A stretch of DNA of 64,000 nt. Source: UBA10348 sp002469915. GTDB taxonomy: Bacteria; Bacteroidota; Rhodothermia; Rhodothermales; UBA10348. Below, piece after piece: positions 53,320 to 63,002 of the stretch. The notes under the pieces are model-generated. The model worked only from the letters and a program-made list of their open reading frames with translations. It was not told the DNA's origin and did no database searches. The position numbers were made by a program, and so were the translations under genes. The stretch is taken from NCBI GenBank assembly GCA_029249345.1, contig JAQWHM010000023.1, positions 1 through 64,000 on the forward strand, written 5' to 3'. Numbering within the stretch: position 1 is the stretch's first letter; each line of letters starts with the position of its first letter.

Positions 53320-54096
53320 TTAATCGCCCTGAAGATAAAGTGCTAGATCGACAAATTCGTTAGGAGTCAACTCTTCGGCACGACGACCTTTTACGGAATC
53401 TGGCAATTCCTTCCCAGATTCCCCGGTTATTGCGGAGAGACTGTTCCTGAGCGTTTTTCGACGTTGATTGAAGGCGCTTCGGACAATTTTACGTAGCCAA
53501 GCAGGGTTTACGCCATGTTCGGGTGCCGTTTTAGGAAACTCGAGTCGCACCATCGCACTTCGTACATCCGGCTTGGGATAGAAGACATTACTCGAAACGG
53601 GAAACAAGATTTGCGGTTTGCAGGCCAATTGTACGACAACAGAAAGAATACCGTAGTCCTTGGTTCGAGGGACGGCAACGAGTCGAGCCGCCACTTCATA
53701 CTGCATCATGATGACCGCTTCTCGAATACTTCCCGACGCATCCAGTAGTCCGAATAAAATCTGAGATGTAATGTAATAGGGTAGATTTCCGATTACAGAA
53801 ACGAGGCTCTCTGTGGCGCCCTCTGCACGTGCAGCCCAGTCCACCTTGAGCACGTCTCCTTGGTCAACGCGAACGTTGGGTAATTCATCCCTGAGATAAT
53901 CAACTGCTCGCTGATCTAGCTCAATAGCGGAAAAATCGGCATACTTCTCCGCCAATAGCCCTGTGAGTGCGCCCATTCCGGGGCCAATCTCCACCACCCG
54001 ATCTTCGGAATTAGCATGTAGAGACCCTACGATTCGTCGAATGGTATTTGGGTCTTTTAAAAAATTCTGGCCCAATCTTTTGATCGGTTGAATCAT
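53320..54096 (-). CDS. rsmA: 16S rRNA adenine dimethyltransferase
   Basis: 258 residues (KsgA). SAM-binding motifs: IKRLGQNFLKDPN, EIGPGMGALTGLLAE, and catalytic NLPYYITSQILF. Dimethylates A1518/A1519 of 16S rRNA. Its start overlaps the TPR protein stop by 4 nt (ATGA). Confidence 0.96.
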   Translation of the reverse strand: MIQPIKRLGQNFLKDPNTIRRIVGSLHANSEDRVVEIGPGMGALTGLLAEKYADFSAIELDQRAVDYLRDELPNVRVDQGDVLKVDWAARAEGATESLVSVIGNLPYYITSQILFGLLDASGSIREAVIMMQYEVAARLVAVPRTKDYGILSVVVQLACKPQILFPVSSNVFYPKPDVRSAMVRLEFPKTAPEHGVNPAWLRKIVRSAFNQRRKTLRNSLSAITGESGKELPDSVKGRRAEELTPNEFVDLALYLQGD

Positions 54097-55334
54097 GGGC
54101 TTTGGTCTCCATATGGCTTCTTTAGATACCGCTTTGCTCGATCTCCGGAAGAAGAATACCGGCGTTGATCGAGGACTCTTCGATAAGCACGCTTTGCCTC
54201 TTCTCGCTCGCCTTGAAGGTCATGAACCATTCCACTTCGGAGCGTAGCGAACACCCTGAAGAAGGAATCATAGTCGTATTGGGCCTCGAGCCTCAGGACC
54301 GCGCTAAAATGGCGCTGAGCGTCCGTTAGTTTATTTTGCTGCATAGATCGCCGCCCAAGGTAGTAATGCGCCTGAGAAACGAGTGGGGGCACGTATCCGG
54401 GCGCATTGGCATCATACTGGTCAACTACCTCTTTAAACATAGCGGCAGCAGCAACCCACTGTCCCCATCTAAAATGAATCCGCCCCTGCATCACGTGAAA
54501 TAGCGCGTTTCCAGGATACCGCTCGCGCAGCATGGAGATATACTCCATGCTGCGCGCGTAATCGGGCTGAAACGAAGTAAAAATCTGAACTAAGAAATAG
54601 GCGGCTTCAGCAGATACAAACCGTCCTTCGTGAGCTGCCTTCTCTAATCGTTGTAGCCCGCGCTCCTTATTCCCCGAAGGAAAAAAGTACATGAGTGGAG
54701 AGACGACTGGATAGCGTTCGGGTATCACCTCGGCGAAATAATCATAGACTCCCACTCCAAACAACAAATCTGCATTAGATGTATCGCCTTCGGCCAATTC
54801 AAAAATGTGATCCATTGCAGCTTTACCATCCTGAGCAGCTCTTAACCACTCTTCTCGGTCGGACAGCAACCTACCCCTAAACCCATGGGCAGCAGTCTTA
54901 AAAAATGCCGCATCGAACAGGTTTTTCTTTTTCCTTTCTAGCCCCTTGCTTTTTTTAATGACCCGGTCCATTTGCCGCAGAAAATCGCGGTCTTGCGACG
55001 TGTCATGCACCGATAACGTAGGTAGAATCTTCCACCATGCGGTCAGAGACGCTAGAAAAGGCCCTATTGGGTGATCGGGATGCTGCGCTTCGATGACGGC
55101 GAAGAGAGAATCGGCCCGATCATAGCGCATATTGTAGAGATCCAAGAGCGCTTCGTCAGCGAGAGCCAACAGCGAAGCATCGTGCAAGATGGAGCCTTCA
55201 ATGGGGCGAGACCATGCTGTCGGTGTTTGAGCATACGCGTCCAGTGGAGCTGCACCAATCGTGGAGACTATCGCCACCAAAATCAATGCTTTTCCAGAAT
55301 CACCAACGTTGCTATTCAGGATCGAACGAATCAC
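54093..55334 (-). CDS. TPR-repeat exported protein, unknown function
   Basis: 413 residues with a signal peptide (LVAIVSTIGAAPLDAYAQT). The remainder is all-helical with TPR-like repeats, e.g. NALFHVMQGRIHFRWGQWVAAAAMFKEVV and AHYYLGRRSMQQNKLTDAQRHFSAVL near the C-terminus. A periplasmic scaffolding protein of unknown role. Coupled to rsmA by a 4-nt overlap; 43 nt after bioY. Confidence 0.75.
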   Translation of the reverse strand: MIRSILNSNVGDSGKALILVAIVSTIGAAPLDAYAQTPTAWSRPIEGSILHDASLLALADEALLDLYNMRYDRADSLFAVIEAQHPDHPIGPFLASLTAWWKILPTLSVHDTSQDRDFLRQMDRVIKKSKGLERKKKNLFDAAFFKTAAHGFRGRLLSDREEWLRAAQDGKAAMDHIFELAEGDTSNADLLFGVGVYDYFAEVIPERYPVVSPLMYFFPSGNKERGLQRLEKAAHEGRFVSAEAAYFLVQIFTSFQPDYARSMEYISMLRERYPGNALFHVMQGRIHFRWGQWVAAAAMFKEVVDQYDANAPGYVPPLVSQAHYYLGRRSMQQNKLTDAQRHFSAVLRLEAQYDYDSFFRVFATLRSGMVHDLQGEREEAKRAYRRVLDQRRYSSSGDRAKRYLKKPYGDQSP

Positions 55335-55377
55335 AGGCGGTCAACCTGTAGATCCTGATTCCAGTTCCGCGAAGAAG

Positions 55378-55968
55378 CTACTTGCGGCCAGAAAGACTTC
55401 TCGTACCCTGATAAATCAATCCAACCAGAATGATTTTAGCCAGATCTACTGGTGCAAAACGTAACCAGCCTTTGTCAATTGACTCAAACCATGTAGCATG
55501 ATCGGCTACATAGTGCAACCAAGTAACCCCGAGAACAAATAGGATTACAGAACCAACCATCATGGATAAGATGGTCCCCGTTAAGCCATTAAAAGACTTC
55601 GACAGCATACCCACGGCCGCTGCAGTAAGCGGGTAAGCAAGCAAATACCCTGCACTCACTGCACCAAAGAGGTAGGCCGGACCCACGCCATCTCCAGCGT
55701 AGACAGGCAGAAATAGTCCGATGAGTAAATACAGTCCCTGTGCGAGGAGCCCGTTTCTCCATCCCAGATACAATCCACTGCCATAAACGGCAAAGGTCTG
55801 AAGCGTAAACGGTACTTCCCAGAGGTACAATCTAAATTGTGCACCCAAAGCGGTTAGAGCAGCAAATCCAAGGATTCCCAGCATTTGTGCCGTCACAGAA
55901 GCGGAGTCACTTCGGATCGCATCAATGGGAGAAACTTCGGAAGACCGCAAGCCAAGCGTAAACTGCAT
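55378..55968 (-). CDS. bioY: Biotin transporter BioY
   Basis: 196 residues, S-component type membrane protein with five to six helices. BioY pattern: LGILGFAALTALGAQFRLYLWEVPFTLQTFAVYGSGLYLGWRNGLLAQGLYLLIGLFLPVY and GYLLAYPLTAAAVG. It imports biotin, alone or with an ECF module (ecfAT not seen here). Located between metH and the TPR gene. No BirA-type operator is seen in the gap. Confidence 0.93.
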   Translation of the reverse strand: MQFTLGLRSSEVSPIDAIRSDSASVTAQMLGILGFAALTALGAQFRLYLWEVPFTLQTFAVYGSGLYLGWRNGLLAQGLYLLIGLFLPVYAGDGVGPAYLFGAVSAGYLLAYPLTAAAVGMLSKSFNGLTGTILSMMVGSVILFVLGVTWLHYVADHATWFESIDKGWLRFAPVDLAKIILVGLIYQGTRSLSGRK

Positions 55969-56031
55969 AAATAGTACCAGGATATATTCTGTTCTGAAGT
56001 CGGGCGGAAAGATAAGAATTCAAACTGAAAC

Positions 56032-56059
56032 AGGCCCCATATCTAGTTTACTTGGGCCT
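56032..56059 (-). terminator. Possible weak terminator after metH
   Basis: Minus-strand stem AGGCCC (56059-56054) with GGGCCT (56037-56032), loop about 16 nt, followed by a moderately T-rich stretch. It overlaps the metH stop. Low energy; other features of a terminator are absent. Confidence 0.3.
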
Positions 56060-59000
56060 CACTCTTTTTCGGGGTCATATGCTAACCTAGGTGCCATCCA
56101 GCGCTCTACTTCATTGACGGGCATTGCCTTTCGTTTCGCATAACTTTGAATCTGATCCCTAGAAACATCGCCAAGATTAAAGTACTCCGCTTCGGAATGG
56201 GCGAATATGAGTCCACAAACGGATGCGGCTGGCGCCATAGCAAGGTGCTCTGTTAGCGTAATCCCCGTAGCCTCCTCTGCTCCAAGGACCTTCCATATCG
56301 TGCGTTTTTCAGTATGATCTGGCTGCGCAGGGTAGCCTGGAGCTGGGCGAATACCGTCATATTCTTCTTTAATAAGTTCGGTATTACTGAATCTAGTCTG
56401 GCCCTCGAACCCCCAAACTTCCCGACGAACGTGCTCATGAACATATTCAGCAAAGGCCTCTGCCAGACGATCGGCTAGAGATTTTAGTAAAATCGCTTGA
56501 TAATCATCATGATCCGCTTCATACCTAGCCACGAGCTCAGACACACCATGTCCGGTGGTCACGGCAAACATACCGATATGGTCCGAAGGTCCTCCTTCTG
56601 GAGCGATAAAATCTGAGAGCGCTCTATTGGGCTTTCCTGGGGTTTTTTCAGTCTGCTGTCTCAGAGTATGGAGTACAGCCGTGCCATCTGAATGACGCAA
56701 GATGATATCATCTCCATCTGAATACGCAGGAAACAGACCGGACACGCCCTTGAATTGAAGAGAACCTGCATCATTCAGTGCATTCAGCATGGCTTGGGCA
56801 TCGGCCATCAATTTTCGAGCTACCTCTCCTTTCTCAGGATGCTCTAGCAGTGCCGGATACTTGCCGCGCAGCTCCCAAGCTTGAAAAAATGGTGTCCAAT
56901 CGATGTAGGGCCTCAGTTCTTCAACGCCCACTTCATCGTAATGATGAATCCCAGTCTGCGCTGCAGGCGGAACTGTACTGGCATTAAATTCCAGTTGCAA
57001 GCGGTTGGCTCTGGCCTGCTCTAAAGTCAGAAAGGTCTGTTTTTGATGCCGGCGCGCGTGCCTGTCGCGTAAAGACGCATAAGTCGACGTCGTGCCCTCC
57101 ACAAATGCCGACCGGTCCGTTTCAGACAATAGGTTTCCGACAACGGTAACACTCCGAGAAGCATCGAGCACATGCACAACCGGTTTCTTTCTGGCCGGTT
57201 CAATCTTGACTGCGGTATGCATCTCAGAGGTTGTAGCACCGCCAATAAGTAGCGGTTGCTCCATTCCCCGACGCTCCATCTCGGATGCAACGTGAACCAT
57301 CTCATCTAAGCTCGGCGTGATGAGACCACTTAATCCGATTACATCAACATCGTGCTTTATGGCTTCATCCAGAATACGATCGGCAGGAACCATCACCCCC
57401 AAATCAATAATATCGTAGTTATTACAGCCCAAAACGACACCGACAATATTTTTTCCGATGTCGTGCACATCACCCTTTACAGTAGCCAATAAGATGCGTG
57501 ACTTGCGCCGGACGGTATCGGACTCTTCGTTTTCTGTCTCGATGTGGGGAATGAGCCAGGCCACTGATTTTTTCATGACCCGGGCACTCTTCACCACCTG
57601 AGGCAAAAACATCTTTCCGGCTCCGAACAAATCTCCTACCCGATCCATGCCGGCCATGAGAGGTCCTTCGATGACATCAATTGCCCGTCCATATTTCTGG
57701 TGAGCTTCTGCCGTGTCGTCCTCTACAAACTCAACAATGCCCTTCACCAATGCGTGTTTTAGCCGCTCTTCGACTGATTGCACTCGCCAAGCAGCCAGTT
57801 CGGGCTCTTCGTCCGAATCCGTTTTGACCACAGATTCAGCGAGATCCACAAGCCGCTCGGTAGCGTCTTCACGCCGGTCAAACAAGACATCCTCTACAGC
57901 GACCAATAATTCGGGGTCGATATCATCATAAACCTCAATTTGTCCAGCATTGACGATGCCCATATCCATACCCGCCTTAATCGCATGATATAGAAAGGCG
58001 GTGTGCATGGCTTCCCGAACGGTGTCATTGCCACGGAACGAAAACGAGAGGTTGGATACACCTCCCGAAACGCGAGCTCCTGGTAACTCCGCTTTAATCC
58101 ACCGCAAGGCATCGAGAAAGTCTATGGCATAGCGGTTATGCTCCGGAATACCGGTAGCAACGGCGAATATGTTGGGATCGAAAATGATGCCTTCCGCCGG
58201 AAACCCAACTTCATCTGTCAGGATATCGTACGCGCGCCGGCAAATCACTTGTCTACGTTCCAGCGTTTCCGCTTGCCCCTGCTCATCGAATGCCATTACG
58301 ATGACAGCCGCACCATACCGGCGCGCCAGTCTCGCCTGCTCCTTGAACTGGGCCTCTCCCTCCTTCAAACTGATCGAGTTCACGACAGCTTTTCCTTGCA
58401 CGCACTGCAGTCCAGCCTCAATGACTTCCCATTTAGAGGAATCCAGGACAAAAGGCACCTTCGACACATCAGGCTCTCCGGCAAGCAGATTAAGGAATCG
58501 AACCATTGCTGCTTTCGAATCCAGTAACCCCTCGTCCATGTTGATATCAATCAATTGAGCACCATTTTCCACCTGTTGAGCAGCAACAGAAATGGCCTCA
58601 TCATACTGATCCTCGAGAATCAACCGTGCAAATCGACGAGATCCGGTCACATTGGTTCGCTCCCCAATGTTCACAAAATTGAGGCCTTTCCGGAACTCCA
58701 AAGGCTCTAGCCCACTCGTTCTGAGCATTTTTGTCGGGGACGGAATAGACCTAGGCTCAAATCGGGCAGCGGCTTCGGCCATGGCTCCAATATGCTCAGG
58801 CGTCGTTCCGCAACATCCACCGACAATATTCAGAAACCCCTCTTTGGCATAGGATGCTACTTGTTCAGCCATGAAGGCTGGAGATTCATCGTACTCTCCG
58901 AATTCATTGGGTAAACCAGCGTTCGGGTAGAGGCTCGTCCGCACCGGTGCATTCGAAGAAAGTGTCTCGATGTACGGCCTCATTTGAGCAGATCCCAGAG

Positions 59001-59745
59001 CACAATTGAGACCAACCGACATCAATTCAGGAGCATGTGCGACAGATATCCAAAAAGCCTCAGTGGTTTGTCCGGAGAGCGTCCGCCCACTTTGATCCAC
59101 AATGGTCCCCGATATCATGACCGGAAGACGTTCGTTTCTACGCTCATAGACTTCACTAATCGCATAAATCGCAGCCTTTGCATTGAGCGTATCGAAGATC
59201 GTTTCGATCAATAGAAGGTCTGATCCCCCATCCATTAGGCCTTCGATTTGCTCTGCATAGGCATCTGCTAATTCCAGAAATGTGGCTGATCGAAAACCGG
59301 GATCGTTCACATCGGGGGACATCGAAAGAGCCACATTCGTCGGGCCGATAGCCCCGGCCACAAAACGAGTCTTGCTTGGGGTTAGCTCGCTATACTTATC
59401 AGCTGCACGCCGAGCCACCTCAGCCGAAGCCCGAGAAATATCATAGGCAGCATCCTGAAGTCCATAGTCAGCCTGAGCAATTCGGGTCGCGCTAAAGGAG
59501 TTCGTTTCGATAATGTCTGAGCCAACCTCCAAGTAGCGCTCATGCAGCTCTTGAATGAGATCGGGACGAGTTAAAGAAAGAAGATCATTGTTGCCTTGAA
59601 GCGGCGAAGGGTGATCTGAAAAACGAGTGCCACGGAAGTCAGCTTCCGAAAGACCACTTTGCTGAATGAGGGTCCCCATAGCTCCATCCAATACGAGAAT
59701 GCGCTCTGATAAGGCTTGGTCCAGTAAGTGTCTTCGGGATGACAT
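56059..59745 (-). CDS. metH: Cobalamin-dependent methionine synthase
   Basis: 1228 residues from the ATG at 59745 (MSSRRHLLDQALSERIL); 59775 is an upstream alternative. Four modules in order: homocysteine-binding (Zn ligands in GLNCALGSAQM and GGCCGTTPEH), pterin-binding (FVNIGERTNVTGSRRF), cobalamin-binding (DVHDIGKNIVGVVLGCN, the DxHxxG motif), and the SAM-dependent reactivation domain (RPAPGYPAQPDHTEK). It makes methionine from homocysteine, needing B12. The gap to the preceding gene is 52-80 nt; no SAM or cobalamin riboswitch was seen there. Confidence 0.97.
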   Translation of the reverse strand: MSSRRHLLDQALSERILVLDGAMGTLIQQSGLSEADFRGTRFSDHPSPLQGNNDLLSLTRPDLIQELHERYLEVGSDIIETNSFSATRIAQADYGLQDAAYDISRASAEVARRAADKYSELTPSKTRFVAGAIGPTNVALSMSPDVNDPGFRSATFLELADAYAEQIEGLMDGGSDLLLIETIFDTLNAKAAIYAISEVYERRNERLPVMISGTIVDQSGRTLSGQTTEAFWISVAHAPELMSVGLNCALGSAQMRPYIETLSSNAPVRTSLYPNAGLPNEFGEYDESPAFMAEQVASYAKEGFLNIVGGCCGTTPEHIGAMAEAAARFEPRSIPSPTKMLRTSGLEPLEFRKGLNFVNIGERTNVTGSRRFARLILEDQYDEAISVAAQQVENGAQLIDINMDEGLLDSKAAMVRFLNLLAGEPDVSKVPFVLDSSKWEVIEAGLQCVQGKAVVNSISLKEGEAQFKEQARLARRYGAAVIVMAFDEQGQAETLERRQVICRRAYDILTDEVGFPAEGIIFDPNIFAVATGIPEHNRYAIDFLDALRWIKAELPGARVSGGVSNLSFSFRGNDTVREAMHTAFLYHAIKAGMDMGIVNAGQIEVYDDIDPELLVAVEDVLFDRREDATERLVDLAESVVKTDSDEEPELAAWRVQSVEERLKHALVKGIVEFVEDDTAEAHQKYGRAIDVIEGPLMAGMDRVGDLFGAGKMFLPQVVKSARVMKKSVAWLIPHIETENEESDTVRRKSRILLATVKGDVHDIGKNIVGVVLGCNNYDIIDLGVMVPADRILDEAIKHDVDVIGLSGLITPSLDEMVHVASEMERRGMEQPLLIGGATTSEMHTAVKIEPARKKPVVHVLDASRSVTVVGNLLSETDRSAFVEGTTSTYASLRDRHARRHQKQTFLTLEQARANRLQLEFNASTVPPAAQTGIHHYDEVGVEELRPYIDWTPFFQAWELRGKYPALLEHPEKGEVARKLMADAQAMLNALNDAGSLQFKGVSGLFPAYSDGDDIILRHSDGTAVLHTLRQQTEKTPGKPNRALSDFIAPEGGPSDHIGMFAVTTGHGVSELVARYEADHDDYQAILLKSLADRLAEAFAEYVHEHVRREVWGFEGQTRFSNTELIKEEYDGIRPAPGYPAQPDHTEKRTIWKVLGAEEATGITLTEHLAMAPAASVCGLIFAHSEAEYFNLGDVSRDQIQSYAKRKAMPVNEVERWMAPRLAYDPEKE

Positions 59746-59827
59746 GACGTGCGATTCGATGGGTCTGTAAGTCAAGAATCACGTGCAACGAGGCTTACAG
59801 GCGAAGGTTCTTTTCCACTCATGCTCA

Positions 59828-60589
59828 TCAAAGAAGAAAGCTCAGTGCCAGATCGGCAAAAAGAGTCGGGTTATCAGCATGTAGCCAATGGCCCGCTTCG
59901 GGCATACTGACGTGTTCAGCAAAAGGAAAAAGAGCTCGGATGGCAGGTACATCGGACTCAGACAGGTAGTCCGAGCGTTCTCCGCGAATAAAGAGCACAT
60001 CACCTTCAAAAACTTCCCAGCTTTCTACCTCTGAAAGTATATCAGGATAATGAGATTCTATAGCGGATAGATTCATTTTCCAGGCCAACCCACTGTCGTT
60101 TCTATGCAGGTTTTTTAAAAGAAACTGGCGTAAACCGGGTTCAGGAATCATGTGTTGCATCGCCGCATCAACTTCTGCTCGACTATCAAATAGCGGCGGT
60201 TGGACTTCATGTAGTGCTCTGAATATGGCCTCGTGCCGGGAATGATAGGCTCTCGGAGCGATGTCAGCTACGATCAGTTTGTCGACAATCTCTTGATGCT
60301 CGAGGGCCAAATGCATAGCCAGCTTCCCTCCCATCGAATGACCCAAAATATGGGCATCTTTTATACCCTCATCTTGCATCAACTCAAGAATATCCTCAGC
60401 CATATTCGAATACGCGAAATCGCTACTGTGAGGAGACTTGCCATGATTTCGAAGATCAACCGTGATCGTCCGAAAGTGCGGCGCAAACCGATTTTTAGCG
60501 ATAGACTGCCAATTCCCACTGGCTCCCAGTAATCCATGGATGATGAGTAAGGGAGGGCCTTCTCCGAATGATTGTCTGAATAACTTCAT
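59828..60589 (-). CDS. Alpha/beta hydrolase, YbfF/ABHD11 type
   Basis: 253 residues. Nucleophile elbow GHSMGGKLA, oxyanion His-Gly region LIIHGLLGASGNW, DLRNHGKSPHSSDF and the catalytic His in EAGHWLHADNP. This pattern is YbfF/ABHD11-like (esterase). It directly follows menE in the men cluster (89 nt), so it might serve the MenH (SHCHC synthase) role, which is another alpha/beta hydrolase; the sequence favours the YbfF branch. Confidence 0.88.
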   Translation of the reverse strand: MKLFRQSFGEGPPLLIIHGLLGASGNWQSIAKNRFAPHFRTITVDLRNHGKSPHSSDFAYSNMAEDILELMQDEGIKDAHILGHSMGGKLAMHLALEHQEIVDKLIVADIAPRAYHSRHEAIFRALHEVQPPLFDSRAEVDAAMQHMIPEPGLRQFLLKNLHRNDSGLAWKMNLSAIESHYPDILSEVESWEVFEGDVLFIRGERSDYLSESDVPAIRALFPFAEHVSMPEAGHWLHADNPTLFADLALSFLL

Positions 60590-60678
60590 GCCGCAAAACT
60601 ACACTGTTTTGCCGAATATCTACTTGGCAACTGAATCAGAATTGCGTGAATCAGTCGAAAACGTCTTCTTTGCCCGCA

Positions 60679-62040
60679 TTACGGAGAGCTCAAATCCCTT
60701 TTTGCTATGTCTAGTAAGCGTTCTGAGGGTACTTTCACTTCCCCAGGCTCTAGGTCCGGAAAGGAATAAAAACGATCAGGAATAGAGAAGGATGGAAGTT
60801 TTCCTCTAAGAAAGGTCTTGATGTAGGCAGACCCCAGGTCCGGGGAAACGAAAGCAACGGGTCGTCTTCCATATCGCTCATCGGGTACGGCAATAACAAG
60901 GCATGAATCGATGTCATCCATGGCCAGAATGGCTCGCTCAATTTCACCCGTACTTATGTTTTCACCACCCGAAATGAATACTCCGTCTGACCTACCCGCT
61001 AATTGCAAGGCCCCGTCAGGAAGTAAACTGCCCTGATCTTTCGAGTCCATTGTTCGAGCCTCAACGGCTTTAAATTCGCCTTTTTCATAGAAGCCCGCAC
61101 ACACCATCGGGCCCCGTATTATGAGGTTGCCCTCGTCTCCCAAGGTGAGAGAAACACCCTCGAGCGCCCGTCCAGCATGCAACGACTCGAATGACTTCGA
61201 CCACTGTTCAGAGAGCGTGACCATCGAAGTCGTCTCCGTCATTCCAAACGTAGTGCGCACCGGATAACCTAGTTCTAAGGCCTTTCGCAAAAGTCCTTCA
61301 GAAAGCGGTCCTCCACCGACAATCATGTTTTTAAGGGAAGTTGGACTGCAGATCTGGGCTGCTACAAGATCAGAAAGTTGAGTTGAGACAACCGAGCAGA
61401 TAGAGGGCGAACCCATCTCCAGATTTAGGGGACCTTTTTGCCTCGGTTGATACACAACGGATGCGCCCGAACAAAAACACCGCCAGAGAACAGATAGCCC
61501 GCCCACATGAAAAGCAGGAAGGCTCCACAGCCAAGAATCATCTGCGTCCATATCCAGCTCACTCATACAGGCATATGCTGAGGATATATGATTGACAAAT
61601 GAATGTCCCACCACACTTGGCTTGCCCGTACTTCCAGATGTTAGCATAGCCGTAGCTATACTTGCTGAGTAGTATCTGGCTTCAGAGGTGGTTGCTTGAT
61701 TGCGTACGGTCGCTGGCACGCGCCTTCCGTCCAATTCCTCGGTGAGGCGATGAACCGCTTGCTCGGGCAAACGCGGGTTGAGCAACAGGACCGTTTTACC
61801 GGCACGCCAAGCTGAAAAAATACGCACGACTAGATCCGGCGAATTCCACTCCTGAAACACCAACATATGCCCATCTGAATCGAATTCAGTTGTACGGATA
61901 CGGTTGTCCAATTCTGCATACGTCCATGAATCCCTTCCCCTATGTATGGCCGGGGAATCAGGGTGGTGGATAGCATGCCAAGCAATAGGACAAGGTACTT
62001 GCTCGGATGACCAATGAACCTGATCACGATAGAGGCCCAT
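60679..62040 (-). CDS. menE: o-Succinylbenzoate-CoA ligase
   Basis: 453 residues from the ATG at 62040; the start overlaps the menC stop as TGATG. ANL-superfamily motifs: AMLTSGSTGKPSVVGHSF (P-loop), FGMTETTSM, the LAGRSDGVFISGGENIS hinge and ISTGEIERAI. Activates o-succinylbenzoate for menaquinone. The C-terminal Lys position lies in PGEVKVPSERL. Confidence 0.9.
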   Translation of the reverse strand: MGLYRDQVHWSSEQVPCPIAWHAIHHPDSPAIHRGRDSWTYAELDNRIRTTEFDSDGHMLVFQEWNSPDLVVRIFSAWRAGKTVLLLNPRLPEQAVHRLTEELDGRRVPATVRNQATTSEARYYSASIATAMLTSGSTGKPSVVGHSFVNHISSAYACMSELDMDADDSWLWSLPAFHVGGLSVLWRCFCSGASVVYQPRQKGPLNLEMGSPSICSVVSTQLSDLVAAQICSPTSLKNMIVGGGPLSEGLLRKALELGYPVRTTFGMTETTSMVTLSEQWSKSFESLHAGRALEGVSLTLGDEGNLIIRGPMVCAGFYEKGEFKAVEARTMDSKDQGSLLPDGALQLAGRSDGVFISGGENISTGEIERAILAMDDIDSCLVIAVPDERYGRRPVAFVSPDLGSAYIKTFLRGKLPSFSIPDRFYSFPDLEPGEVKVPSERLLDIAKRDLSSP

Positions 62041-63002
62041 CAAATCGAAACCTCCTTCAAACCATCGAGGGATATGTGTTGCCCAGGCGCGACCGGAAGT
62101 TGATCGAAGAGAAGAACAGAGGACTCCAGCCAATCTTGACGAGGGCCAACATCCGACTTTAGATATCGATAGGTGCCAAATCCTGGAACCGTATCCATCT
62201 GAGAAGCGAGTGCCACCAGCACGTGCAGGGTCACGGATGTTTCGAAGGCTGATGACAATACAACGGACTTTCCGGCATTCCGAAGCCGGTCAATGGCCTC
62301 TAACGTTTCGTCCAACGCGCCGAACAGTGCGGGCTTTAGCACAACATAGTCCGCATCCTGCCAGGGATCGTTCAGGCTGGAAAAACTTTCATCCATGGCT
62401 ACCGGAAGCGGATACGATTTAAGGTCAGGATCCCGGAAGCAGCCCTCCCAAGGCTCCTCTATAAACTCAACCTGGGATAGTTCAGTTAACAGCGCAGCAA
62501 ATTCGAATGCTTCCTGCTTGGACCAAAGTCCGTTCGCATCCAATCGTACCTGGCCTCCTTTTGGCAGCGTATCCAGAATATGCTGGACACGCTGGACATC
62601 ATCATGCACGGACGATGCTCCCACCTTCGTTTTCACGACCCGTGGGATAGTGGACTCGGTGCCAGAGACTAAAAAAGCATTCTCAATGCTCGGTGCCGCA
62701 CGCGGTCCGAACCAATCCCTCAACGGAGAGGATGATTGCATAGCATGCACAGATCGACATGCACAATCCATCCCAAATCGAAGAGATGGCGGTAGATTGT
62801 TCGTCTGACCCAGCGCACTGACTACTTCTTTGAAGGTGTCCGGACCATACCCGTCGAGTGGAGCCGCTTCACCCCAACCCTCGTTTCCATCCTCATCTCG
62901 AACGTTAATGAGTACGCCTCGCCGAACGTCTTGAATCTGATTTCCAATCCGGATAGGACGGATATAGGGGAGCTCATACGTGTAGTATCGATATCGCATC
63001 AA
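62040..63002 (-). CDS. menC: o-Succinylbenzoate synthase
   Basis: 320 residues, enolase superfamily. Motifs: RVVKTKVGA (acid/base Lys), VRLDANGLWS and VEFIEEPWEG metal ligands, VAMDESFSS, DYVVLKPALFGAL (second Lys). Dehydrates SHCHC to o-succinylbenzoate. The menA stop overlaps its start by 4 nt (62999-63002). Confidence 0.92.
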   Translation of the reverse strand: MMRYRYYTYELPYIRPIRIGNQIQDVRRGVLINVRDEDGNEGWGEAAPLDGYGPDTFKEVVSALGQTNNLPPSLRFGMDCACRSVHAMQSSSPLRDWFGPRAAPSIENAFLVSGTESTIPRVVKTKVGASSVHDDVQRVQHILDTLPKGGQVRLDANGLWSKQEAFEFAALLTELSQVEFIEEPWEGCFRDPDLKSYPLPVAMDESFSSLNDPWQDADYVVLKPALFGALDETLEAIDRLRNAGKSVVLSSAFETSVTLHVLVALASQMDTVPGFGTYRYLKSDVGPRQDWLESSVLLFDQLPVAPGQHISLDGLKEVSI

